Of a DNA stretch of 64,000 bases, positions 54,963-62,759 are shown piece after piece. How positions within the stretch are numbered: the stretch's first letter is position 1; the number at the start of each line of letters is the position of its first letter. Source of the stretch: Chryseobacterium soldanellicola (GTDB lineage Bacteria; Bacteroidota; Bacteroidia; Flavobacteriales; Weeksellaceae); the NCBI RefSeq assembly GCF_900100115.1, contig NZ_FNKL01000003.1:1-64000 (forward strand). The letters are read 5' to 3'. The notes beneath the pieces were generated by a model that was not told where the DNA came from, searched no databases, and saw only the letters and a list, made by a program, of their open reading frames with translations. A program made the translations under genes and the position numbers.

Positions 54963-55349
54963 TTACCAAGACCATTTGATGCCTACAGAACCTGTTACGG
55001 TTGTAGCACCGGTCTGAGGATTGGTTGTTGTGCTTACATTGGTAGAAACTTCTTTCTTTTTCTTACCTCTTGCAGCAAAAGTGGAAGGAGGTGTTGTATC
55101 CTGCATATTAACAGGAACTTGTCCTAAAAATCCGATCGCCAAGCTGAATCCCGTTAGTCTTACATCCACTAATTCAAGTTCTCTGAGATAAGACTGCTGC
55201 TCATCTGACATCTCGAAATTTTCGGAAATAAATTCAACCGGCTTATTGGCTACATATTCAGCAACCTGTAATCTTTCGTCGATTGATAAAGCGTTAAGCT
55301 CTCTTTGTTTTGCCTGTACTCCTTCAGGAGTAAATGGAAATTTTTTCAT
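54963..55349 (-). CDS. Unknown 128-aa protein, copy 1 of a tandem pair
   Basis: I do not recognise this protein. It has no signal peptide. Residues 1-70 are predicted helical and acidic (LSIDERLQVAEYVANK ... FEMSDEQQSYLRELE). The middle is hydrophobic (GFSLAIGFLGQVP), then a basic AARGKKKK stretch. The tail is Thr/Gly-rich (TNPQTGATTVTGSVGIKWSW). It differs from copy 2 at only two residues. The helical leader plus variable basic/Gly tail recalls leader-peptide-type precursors such as LigA-like/NHLP families; this is speculative. The promoter at 55422 shares a pattern with the Rhs operon. Confidence 0.75.
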   Translation of the reverse strand: MKKFPFTPEGVQAKQRELNALSIDERLQVAEYVANKPVEFISENFEMSDEQQSYLRELELVDVRLTGFSLAIGFLGQVPVNMQDTTPPSTFAARGKKKKEVSTNVSTTTNPQTGATTVTGSVGIKWSW

Positions 55350-55421
55350 AATAAATTGGTTAAGTTAATTGGTTAATAATTAATAAAATCACAGAGCTCT
55401 TATCCTGTTTTCTTACTCATA

Positions 55422-55459
55422 CAAAGATAGTTTCGGGTGGCGACAGAACTCGTCGTGTT
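55422..55459 (-). promoter_or_regulatory. Shared 38-bp promoter pattern, 128-aa gene copy 1
   Basis: Read on the minus strand: AACACGACGAGTTCTGTCGC-N10-TATCTTTG. It matches the Rhs operon promoter and the copy at 55999 with identical spacing. Confidence 0.65.
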
Positions 55460-55502
55460 AAAATTAATTTGGTTAAAATTTGAAAATTTTTAAGTAAAAA
55501 TA

Positions 55503-55525
55503 AAGGCCGTCTTATCGACAGCCTT
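55503..55525 (-). terminator. Terminator after the second 128-aa gene
   Basis: The stem AAGGC-N-GTC/GAC-N-GCCTT has a 5-nt loop and is followed on the minus strand by TATTTTTA. It shows the two copies are separate transcription units. Confidence 0.65.
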
Positions 55526-55546
55526 ATAAAATAAACTGTCTTTAGA

Positions 55547-55933
55547 TTACCAAGACCATTTGATGCCTACAGAACCTGTTACGGTTGTAGCACCAGTCTG
55601 AGGATTGGTTGTTGTGCTTACATTGGTAGAAACTTCTTTCTTTTTCTTACCTCTTGCAGCAAAAGTGGAAGGAGGTGTTGTATCCTGCATATCAACAGGA
55701 ACCTGCCCTAAAAACCCAATCGCTAAGCTGAATCCCGTTAGTCTTACATCCACTAATTCAAGTTCTCTGAGATAAGACTGCTGCTCATCTGACATCTCGA
55801 AATTTTCGGAAATAAATTCAACCGGCTTGTTGGCTACATATTCAGCAATCTGTAATCTTTCGTCGATTGATAAAGCGTTAAGCTCTCTTTGTTTTGCCTG
55901 TACTCCTTCAGGAGTAAATGGAAATTTTTTCAT
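55547..55933 (-). CDS. Unknown 128-aa protein, copy 2 of a tandem pair
   Basis: It is nearly identical to the protein at 54963, differing at residue 29 (V/I) and in VPVN/VPVD. DNA identity extends into the 5' leader (ATTGGTTAAGTTAATTGG). Own promoter (55999-56036) and terminator (55503-55525). Function unknown; the duplication with retained promoter suggests dosage demand. Confidence 0.75.
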   Translation of the reverse strand: MKKFPFTPEGVQAKQRELNALSIDERLQIAEYVANKPVEFISENFEMSDEQQSYLRELELVDVRLTGFSLAIGFLGQVPVDMQDTTPPSTFAARGKKKKEVSTNVSTTTNPQTGATTVTGSVGIKWSW

Positions 55934-56288
55934 AATAAATTGGTTAAGTTAATTGGTTAATAAAGTAGTAATTAGAGATCTCTTCTTGTTTACTGATACA
56001 AAGATATCGGCGTATGGCGACAGAACTCGACGTATTAAAATAAATGATAATTTTTTTTTATCTGTATATCCAAGACTTAAATGATAATCTACTTTGATAC
56101 CCCCAGACCTATTTTTATTTAGAATTGATGAGAAAAAAAATAACAGTAATAAAAAGTAAGATTGTATTTCAATCGATTACAACAACATAATTAATTATGA
56201 TTCACAAATCTATATTAATTTATGTTAATTCATTACTGTGTGTATTATATTTTTATATTATATTTATAAAAATTAAAATCTTATAACT
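55934..56288. other. Intergenic 355 bp between divergent genes
   Basis: Besides the promoter at 55999-56036 I see no feature. The segment before 56289 is AT-rich and presumably holds the promoter of the secreted protein. Confidence 0.4.
55999..56036 (-). promoter_or_regulatory. Shared 38-bp promoter pattern, 128-aa gene copy 2
   Basis: Read on the minus strand: AATACGTCGAGTTCTGTCGC-N10-TATCTTTG, aligned base for base in spacing with the other two copies. Confidence 0.65.
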
Positions 56289-57200
56289 ATGAAAAAAATC
56301 TTCTTCTTTGTTTCTTTACCAATCTTCGGAATTATGACTGCCCAATCCGGAAATATTGGTGTTAATATGTCTAATCCCGGCTCGACATTAGACATTAACG
56401 GTTCGCTGTCCGCACAGTACAAAGCAGTTTCAGCATCCACTTATGCAATGACAGGTTCTGATTTTTATGTTGCCTATACCGGAGCCGCAAATTCTTCTTT
56501 CACCCTACCTGCAAGCGTAGCAGGACCTGGAAATTTTAAAGGCCGGATGTATACAATTAAAAATAATTCTTCCTTTACGGTTACCGTAAGCCCCACAACC
56601 CCTGAAACGATCAACGGAAATGCGAGTATACTAATACCAGCAGGTCAAAGCGTAGAATTAATCAGCACAGGCCAGACAGGAGCAGCCTCAACTTGGGAGC
56701 TTTCAGGTTTCAGATCTGCGACCTTTCCTTTAACAACAGCCAGCAATGGTCTTACTGCCGTAGCTACCGATGTCCGATTAGGAGGTACTCTTTCTCAGGC
56801 TACCGACATCGCAACCGCCGGAAATAATTTTATCATAAGCGGAGCTGGAAATGTAGGGATAGGAACCGTCTCAGCACCTGTTTCAAAGCTGGAAGTCAAC
56901 GGAAGCTCTACCAATTCTACCTCTTATAATGCTGTTGCATCAACAACAATAGACTTTTCAAGAAGTAATCTGGCTTACACTACTGCTAATGCCGGCGCAT
57001 TTACACTGCAAAATATGAAAGATGGAGGAACATACACATTGTCAGTACGCGGAACAACAGCCGGAACATCTGTTTTTACAGCAACCGGATTCACTTTCAG
57101 ATATATTAATAACCGTGCAACAGTCGCCAATACCCATACCCTTTACACTTTTGTGGTAATGGGCACATTCATTTACGTTTATATTGCAACTGCTGTTTAA
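56289..57200 (+). CDS. Secreted tail-fibre-like repeat protein
   Basis: The 303-aa protein has a signal peptide (1-18) and the pattern NIGVNMSNPGSTLDINGSLS, repeated as NVGIGTVSAPVSKLEVNGS, as found in Bacteroidota proteins with phage-tail-fibre-like repeats. The C-terminal region is beta-rich. It is 17 bp upstream of the propeller-like gene. Likely a surface or secreted structural protein. Confidence 0.7.
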   Translation: MKKIFFFVSLPIFGIMTAQSGNIGVNMSNPGSTLDINGSLSAQYKAVSASTYAMTGSDFYVAYTGAANSSFTLPASVAGPGNFKGRMYTIKNNSSFTVTVSPTTPETINGNASILIPAGQSVELISTGQTGAASTWELSGFRSATFPLTTASNGLTAVATDVRLGGTLSQATDIATAGNNFIISGAGNVGIGTVSAPVSKLEVNGSSTNSTSYNAVASTTIDFSRSNLAYTTANAGAFTLQNMKDGGTYTLSVRGTTAGTSVFTATGFTFRYINNRATVANTHTLYTFVVMGTFIYVYIATAV

Positions 57201-57217
57201 TTTTTAATTGGTTAAAC

Positions 57218-58654
57218 ATGAAAGCTTATATAAAAGGAATCCTTCCTATTATTCTACTGGGAGGAATGATTACAAGTAATGCTCAGGCAGTAGGAACACC
57301 TTATATCCCCATGATCGATATCCCCTTCAGTTTTCTTTACGGAGGCAACGGGGCAGACAGCCCAAGGACCCATGCGCTGTCTTTGGCAGCTGACGGAGGG
57401 TATTTTGGTGTAGGAGATTCCACATCATCCGTTAATGGAGACGTCACCGGAACAAATGGAGGAAACAGGGATAACTGGGTGACAAAATGGGACACAACAG
57501 GAAAAATAGTCTGGCAGAGACTTGTTGGAGGAAACGGAATCGAATTAGGAACTGCCATCACAGCAACCTCAGACGGCGGATGCATCGTGGTTAGCAGATC
57601 CGGATCTAACAATATCCCTGGAACTACATTCCATGGGGGAACTGATTTGTTAGCTGCCAAACTAGATGCTTCAGGGAACATCCAATGGCAAAGGCTTGTC
57701 GGGGGATCAGGAAATGATGAGCCTAGTAAAGTGGCAATCGGTACAGACGGAGGCTATATAATTGCCGGAGTATCTTATTCAGTTGATGGAGATCTTACGG
57801 GAATCCCAAAATATACCGGCGGGACATTCGGAACTGATGCCTGGCTTGTGAAACTTAATGCAGACGGCACTATAAACTGGCAAAAAAGATATGGTGGTAC
57901 AGATGAAGATTCTTTTGGGAATGTTATCGCTACCAATGACGGCGGGTATTTATTAACCGGTACTACCAGCTCAGGAGCGGTAGGTGATTTTACCGGATTA
58001 CCGGTCTTTGCAGGACCAAACCCATTTGTAATGAAAACAGATGCTTTGGGAAACAGAACCTGGATCAAACGTTTTGGAGTTTCTGCAGCAGCTAATCCAT
58101 TTACATATGATGTGCGCCAAATTACTGGCGGAGGATATATTTTCGCTATCAGGACCGGTGATTCAAATACAGGATCTCTCTCAGGAATCGTCGGATTTGG
58201 AGGGAATGATATCTGGATTATGAAACTTGATGCTGCGGGAAATTTAGTTACTCAGAAATTATTTGGCGGAACAGGCTCTGATATACCGACCTCGATTAAT
58301 GAAACTCACGATGGCGGATACATGGTTTCAGGTGGGTCTGCCTCTTCAAACACCGGTACTTTAACAGGAATTGTTTCCCACGGCGGTAATGACAGCTGGG
58401 TTTTTAAATTAGATGCCTCATTAAATGTAACTCAACAAAAATTATACGGAGGTAATGGTAATGAAGGCTCTACAGGTGCTTATCTTTTACCATTAACCAA
58501 TGAAAGCAGCTACCTTTTATTGAGTGATTCCGGATCATCCAGTAATGGCGATGTAACGGATGTAAACCACGCACCCGGCACTGCCGATTACTGGCTTTTA
58601 AAGCTGCTTCCATCCGGTGAAATAACCTGGGTCCCGGATGTCGGGCAACGTTAA
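57218..58654 (+). CDS. Secreted propeller-like repeat protein
   Basis: The 478-aa protein has a signal peptide (1-23, ending NAQA). About seven repeats follow, each with an ADGGY or DGGYxxxG signature, GGNDxWxxKLDAxGN and WQRLVGGxGxD. These resemble the repeats of the T9SS protein at 45983, but no T9SS sorting domain is present at the C-terminus (LLPSGEITWVPDVGQR). It is cotranscribed with the gene at 56289. Confidence 0.7.
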   Translation: MKAYIKGILPIILLGGMITSNAQAVGTPYIPMIDIPFSFLYGGNGADSPRTHALSLAADGGYFGVGDSTSSVNGDVTGTNGGNRDNWVTKWDTTGKIVWQRLVGGNGIELGTAITATSDGGCIVVSRSGSNNIPGTTFHGGTDLLAAKLDASGNIQWQRLVGGSGNDEPSKVAIGTDGGYIIAGVSYSVDGDLTGIPKYTGGTFGTDAWLVKLNADGTINWQKRYGGTDEDSFGNVIATNDGGYLLTGTTSSGAVGDFTGLPVFAGPNPFVMKTDALGNRTWIKRFGVSAAANPFTYDVRQITGGGYIFAIRTGDSNTGSLSGIVGFGGNDIWIMKLDAAGNLVTQKLFGGTGSDIPTSINETHDGGYMVSGGSASSNTGTLTGIVSHGGNDSWVFKLDASLNVTQQKLYGGNGNEGSTGAYLLPLTNESSYLLLSDSGSSSNGDVTDVNHAPGTADYWLLKLLPSGEITWVPDVGQR

Positions 58655-58733
58655 TTCTTATTTTAATCCCTCATATAAAAACGCAAAGTTGCTAAAAATG
58701 CTGTTGCACTATGGATTCTAAAAACACTTTTGT

Positions 58734-58757
58734 AAAGCCGTTCACTGGAACGGCTTT
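58734..58757 (+). terminator. Terminator after the propeller-like gene
   Basis: The perfect 10-bp stem AAAGCCGTTC/GAACGGCTTT has a 4-nt loop, followed by TTATTT. It lies 80 bp after the stop. Confidence 0.8.
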
Positions 58758-58933
58758 TTATTTATAAAGCATTTAGAACAAAGATAAAAGTCAATTAATA
58801 TTTATTTAATAAACAATTGATTTGTAAATCTTTAAATTTTCTTAATGATTTCAAAAGATTGTGATATTTATAAAAAATAATAAAAAAGCCATGTAATAAA
58901 ACCGGCAGCAGAAATGTTTTATTTAAAAAAGCT

Positions 58934-59961
58934 ATGACAAGATTTCTCAAATGGACAAAAAGAATAGGATTAGGATTAATTGCATTGGTAATATTTTTAC
59001 TCGTAATAGGATTTATTTTTGAAAAAATATCCCGTAATGATGCTGAAAAAATCGCCCCTGACGGTAATTTTGTAAAAATTGAAAACCATCGCCTTCATTA
59101 TTATAAAACAGGAAATGGAGGGCCAACTGTTGTATTTGAGACTGCATTTGATCCGGCTGGGCATTTACAATGGTATAACATTCAGCAAAAATTACCGACT
59201 TCTTTTACAAGCATTTCATATGACAGAGCAGGAATTTTATGGAGTGAAAGAGGCCAAAATCCAAAATCAGGCGAGCAAATGGCCAAAGAATTACATTTAT
59301 TGCTTGAAAAAGCTAATCTTCCCAAACCCTATATTCTTGTTGGTCATTCATTTGGAGGAACATTGGTCCGGTTTTTTATCAATAAATATCCTAAAGATGT
59401 TGGAGGCGTAATACTTACGGACAGCCAATGCCCGGATGATAAGAGATATCTATCGCCGGAACTCTATAAAATGGTAAATCAGGGACTTCCAAGTGGGTTT
59501 TTAAAATTTGCCAACAATTTCGGCTTGGCCAGATTGATGTTTAAAGGCATGTTTCCCAACAGTAAAGAATATGAATATCAAAACTCTATAATGCCCGCTT
59601 TACTTTACAAAAGCGCAGATGTCGTGTTGGAGGAGCAGGATAAAATGAATTCTATAAAAAAAGAAGCATCAAAAATAAAATCTTTTGGCAATATCCCTCT
59701 TTTGGTATTGACTGTTACGGATAAAAACCGCTATGATTCTTTTATTAAAGATGAAAAATTAAAAGCCGAAATGCTCAATGCATGGAGTAATATGCAAAAA
59801 GATTTTTTACTTCTTTCAACAGACAGCAAGCAAATATTAGGCCAAACAGCAGCCATTATATCAATCAGGACCAGCCAAAAGTTATTGAAAATACGATCAA
59901 TGAGATGGTGAATAAAATATCAACCCAAAATAGTTCTGCAAAAAAAGCGGAGCAAAATTAA
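58934..59961 (+). pseudogene. Alpha/beta hydrolase with C-terminal frameshift
   Basis: The N-terminal 300 residues are a membrane-anchored alpha/beta hydrolase: one TM helix, HYYKTGNGGPTVVFE, nucleophile Ser in VGHSFGGTL and Asp in LTDSQCPDD. The listed frame ends at 59911 with an unlike tail. In another frame from about 59846 the expected tail appears (SSHYINQDQPKVIENTINEM), with the catalytic His, and ends at 59961. One missing base before AACAGCAGCCAT explains this. The His is lost unless the reading error is in the sequence itself. Confidence 0.7.
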
Positions 59962-60006
59962 AGCTTACTTAAATGGATGATTGATTTTTCTTCGCAAACT
60001 GTCTTT

Positions 60007-60045
60007 ATTTCTGACATTTTTTCACTGGATTTCTGACATTTTTTC
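60007..60045 (+). promoter_or_regulatory. Perfect 17-bp direct repeat upstream of hsp20
   Basis: ATTTCTGACATTTTTTC occurs at 60007-60023 and again at 60029-60045, a period of 22 bp or two helical turns. It lies 85-123 bp before the Hsp20 start and is a candidate stress-regulator site. Confidence 0.5.
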
Positions 60046-60129
60046 CAATGTAGGCTTTGGTATATTGTTTGTAAATTTTTTACCGTGATCATTAAATTTA
60101 TTGTTTAACCTTTAAAAAACTCGTTTGTT

Positions 60130-60585
60130 ATGTCAATCGTAAAAAGAAACAATGGCAGTTTGCTCCCTGCAAATCCACGTACACTGTTCGATGACTTTTT
60201 TAGCCGCGAACTTTTTAACTGGGGCAATAATAATTATTCTTCCACTCTTACCACTCTCCCATCGGTAAATATTAAGGAGAATCCGGATAATTTTGAAGTG
60301 GAAGTAGCCGTACCGGGTATGGAAAAACAAGATTTCCAGATTACGCTGGAAGGCAATATCCTTACCATTTCTTCATCTAAAAAAAATCAGGCTGAAGAAA
60401 AAGAGGACAATTACACCCGTAGAGAATTTAGCTATCAGTCTTTTAAACGAAGTTTTGAGCTCGCCAAAAATGTGGTCGACGAAGAACATATTGAAGCGAA
60501 ATACGAAAACGGTGTTTTAAAGCTGATGATCCCGAAATCGGAAGACGCCAAAAAGCAGTCTCCGCGTATGATCGAGATCCAATAA
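60130..60585 (+). CDS. Small heat-shock protein Hsp20
   Basis: The 151-aa protein has a RTLFDDFFSRELFNWG N-terminus and an alpha-crystallin domain (about 45-140): VNIKENPDNFEVEVAVPGMEKQDFQITLEGNILTISS, EFSYQSFKRSFELA and KYENGVLKLMIPK (I-x-I/V-like). It is an ATP-independent holdase chaperone. It has its own terminator. Confidence 0.95.
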   Translation: MSIVKRNNGSLLPANPRTLFDDFFSRELFNWGNNNYSSTLTTLPSVNIKENPDNFEVEVAVPGMEKQDFQITLEGNILTISSSKKNQAEEKEDNYTRREFSYQSFKRSFELAKNVVDEEHIEAKYENGVLKLMIPKSEDAKKQSPRMIEIQ

Positions 60586-60607
60586 TTACCAATTCTTTTT
60601 CTATATA

Positions 60608-60632
60608 TTGGTTTTCCTCACAGGAAAACCAA
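60608..60632 (+). terminator. Terminator after hsp20
   Basis: The perfect 10-bp stem TTGGTTTTCC/GGAAAACCAA has a 5-nt loop, followed by TTTTT. Confidence 0.9.
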
Positions 60633-60691
60633 TTTTTCTATCTTATCTGGAAAGAAACAATTTATTATTAATTTTTACGGAGTATAAATGT

Positions 60692-61861
60692 ATGAACGGA
60701 TTACTTTGGTCAATTTGTATATTGTGTCTTACTACATTGGGAATAATGTCTGTGCTGAAAAAATTCAACCAGCCTTATCTTATTGCCTATATCGTTGCGG
60801 GCATCATACTCGGGCCTTCCGTTTTGGAAATTTTTACCAAACCGGATGAAATAGAAGTAGTCGGCGAGATCGGAATCCTCCTTCTGATGTTTTTTCTAGG
60901 AATGTAAATCAATGTCCCGGATAAACGAAGCTTACTCATAAAGCCCATTATCGCACAAAGCATAAAAATAATTCTGAGCATCATCTGTGCCTTCTTAGTT
61001 GGCCATTTTGCAGGATTGTCCTTTAACAGCATTATGCTGATCGCTATCCTTTTTATATTCAACAGTACCGCTGTGGTGAGTGAATTTCTGAAGAAAGACA
61101 ATACCTTAAAAACAACCTTCGGAATAATGATCCTTAATTTGCTCATCTTCCAGGATCTGCTTTTAGCGCCTGTTCTGACCATCCTTAAGGCCTGGAATAA
61201 AGAAGATCTTAGCTTTTTAAATATTATACTTCCTGTTTTATTGTGTATTTCTATTTTCTTTATCCTTAAACGCATAAGAACCGTACAGGAAATCAAGTTT
61301 CCACGGTTTTTCCATACCATAGAAAATGATCATGACCTGCAGGTTTTTTCGGGCCTGTTTATCTGTCTTGGTTTTGGATTGCTTGCCGAAGCAACCGGAT
61401 TAAGCAGCGCGCTTGGAAGCTTCATTGCTGGTGTTATTGTAGGAAGGGTAAAAATATTTCATTGGCTTGAGCATTCATTAATACCATTTAAGGTTTTCTT
61501 TGTCACGCTGTTTTTTGTATCTATAGGGCTCCGTCTGGATATTTCTTATGTTTATTTAAACTTCAAAATCATTTTTCTCGGAACTTTTTTTGTCCTGATA
61601 AGCAACAGCCTGATGTCTGCTGTTATTTTTCGCCTATTGAGATTTAACTGGAAAAACAGCTGGTACGGAGGAGCACTCTTATCACAGACAGGAGAATTCG
61701 GTATTCTGGCATTATCTATTGCCTATAAATCCGGAATTATTGAATACAGCCTGTATAAAGCAGGACTTGGAATCACTTGCTTAACCCTTTTACTTTCTAC
61801 AATATGGATTGCGATACTTAAAAGATTAGTAGTAAAAAGATCATTATTTAATGATAATTAA
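60692..61861 (+). pseudogene. CPA2-type cation/proton antiporter broken by in-frame TAA
   Basis: The start ATG at 60692 gives MNGLLWSICILCLTTLG, an antiporter N-terminus with the family motif YIVAGIILGPS. A TAA at 60905-60907 stops it after LMFFLGM, but the same frame continues without frameshift as INVPDKRSLLIKP to 61861, through 9-10 further helices. The family usually has Glu at this place (LGME), so GAA to TAA is a single-base change. Downstream in-frame ATG restarts (61016) give only the C-terminal part. Either a nonfunctional allele or readthrough. Confidence 0.8.
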
Positions 61862-61967
61862 TAACAATTGCGCTTTCCATTTTTATTACTGATACATATA
61901 ATTCTCTTCAGTTTCAGTACCATAAATCCTTTTATTTACTTTAATTCCCTCATTTATTGTTAATTAT

Positions 61968-62006
61968 AGTATCAATACTCTTTTTTCGTTATTGATACTG
62001 TTTTTT
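61968..62006 (+). terminator. Terminator candidate after the antiporter gene
   Basis: The perfect 10-bp stem AGTATCAATA/TATTGATACT has a 12-nt loop, followed by GTTTTTT. It lies 107 bp after the antiporter stop. Confidence 0.65.
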
Positions 62007-62024
62007 GGCATGAAAAATGATATA

Positions 62025-62070
62025 AGTTTATTTATAAACTATTATTAAAAATATAAGTATATTTATATAC
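62025..62070 (+). promoter_or_regulatory. Tandem palindromic operators upstream of MarR gene
   Basis: AGTTTAT-TT-ATAAACT (62025-62040) and GTATAT-TT-ATATAC (62057-62070) are both perfect palindromes. Their centres are 31 bp apart, about three helical turns, so two dimers could bind on one face. They are the likely MarR autoregulatory sites. Confidence 0.6.
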
Positions 62071-62081
62071 AATAAATTATC

Positions 62082-62753
62082 ATGAATTATAAAATCACAA
62101 AAGAAGTTATCGGGCTACTGGAAGAGTTTGAAACCGAAAATATACACCATTCTTATTCTCAGGATTTACAGGGTTTTAAGAAATGGATAAGTGATAAAGA
62201 ATATTCTGATAACCAAAAAAAAGCCGAAGAGCCTTATTGGGAAGGCAAGGAAAACGGCAGAACCCCGGAAAGCGCCATCAGTACGCTTCTTGTACATCTT
62301 AACAGGTATGCGAAAACCTACTCCAAATCAGCCATTGCCGAATCCGATTTTTCAACACAGGAAGATTTTATCTATCTCATCAACTTAAAAGCTTTAGGAA
62401 AAATGACAAAAATGGAGCTTATCAAAAAAAATATACAGGATAAGCCTTCGGGAATGCTGATCATAGCCAGGCTTTTAAATCATGGATGGATCGAGCAGGC
62501 AGAATGTGAAACTGACAGAAGAAATAAAGTCATCAACATCACAGAAAAAGGCCTTGAAACGTTGGAAAAACAGATGAAAAAAATCAGGAGCGCAACAGAG
62601 ATCGTGACCGGAAACCTTACTTATAATGAAAAAATGGAGCTCATCCGTCTCCTCAATAAGCTTGACCGTTTTCATTATCCGATATTTTCCCGCAATATCA
62701 ACAGCAAAGACCTCATCAGAACCGTTTACGAAGAATATCAATTCAAAAACTAA
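62082..62753 (+). CDS. MarR-family transcriptional regulator
   Basis: The 223-aa protein is longer than usual (MarR about 140-160), with an N-terminal extension of about 65 residues. The winged helix covers about 105-180: KMTKMELIKKNIQDKPSGMLIIARLLNHGWIEQAECETDRRNKVINITEKG. The crtI start follows 6 bp after its stop, so the two are cotranscribed. It probably controls pigment genes. Confidence 0.85.
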   Translation: MNYKITKEVIGLLEEFETENIHHSYSQDLQGFKKWISDKEYSDNQKKAEEPYWEGKENGRTPESAISTLLVHLNRYAKTYSKSAIAESDFSTQEDFIYLINLKALGKMTKMELIKKNIQDKPSGMLIIARLLNHGWIEQAECETDRRNKVINITEKGLETLEKQMKKIRSATEIVTGNLTYNEKMELIRLLNKLDRFHYPIFSRNINSKDLIRTVYEEYQFKN

Positions 62754-62759
62754 AAGAAG

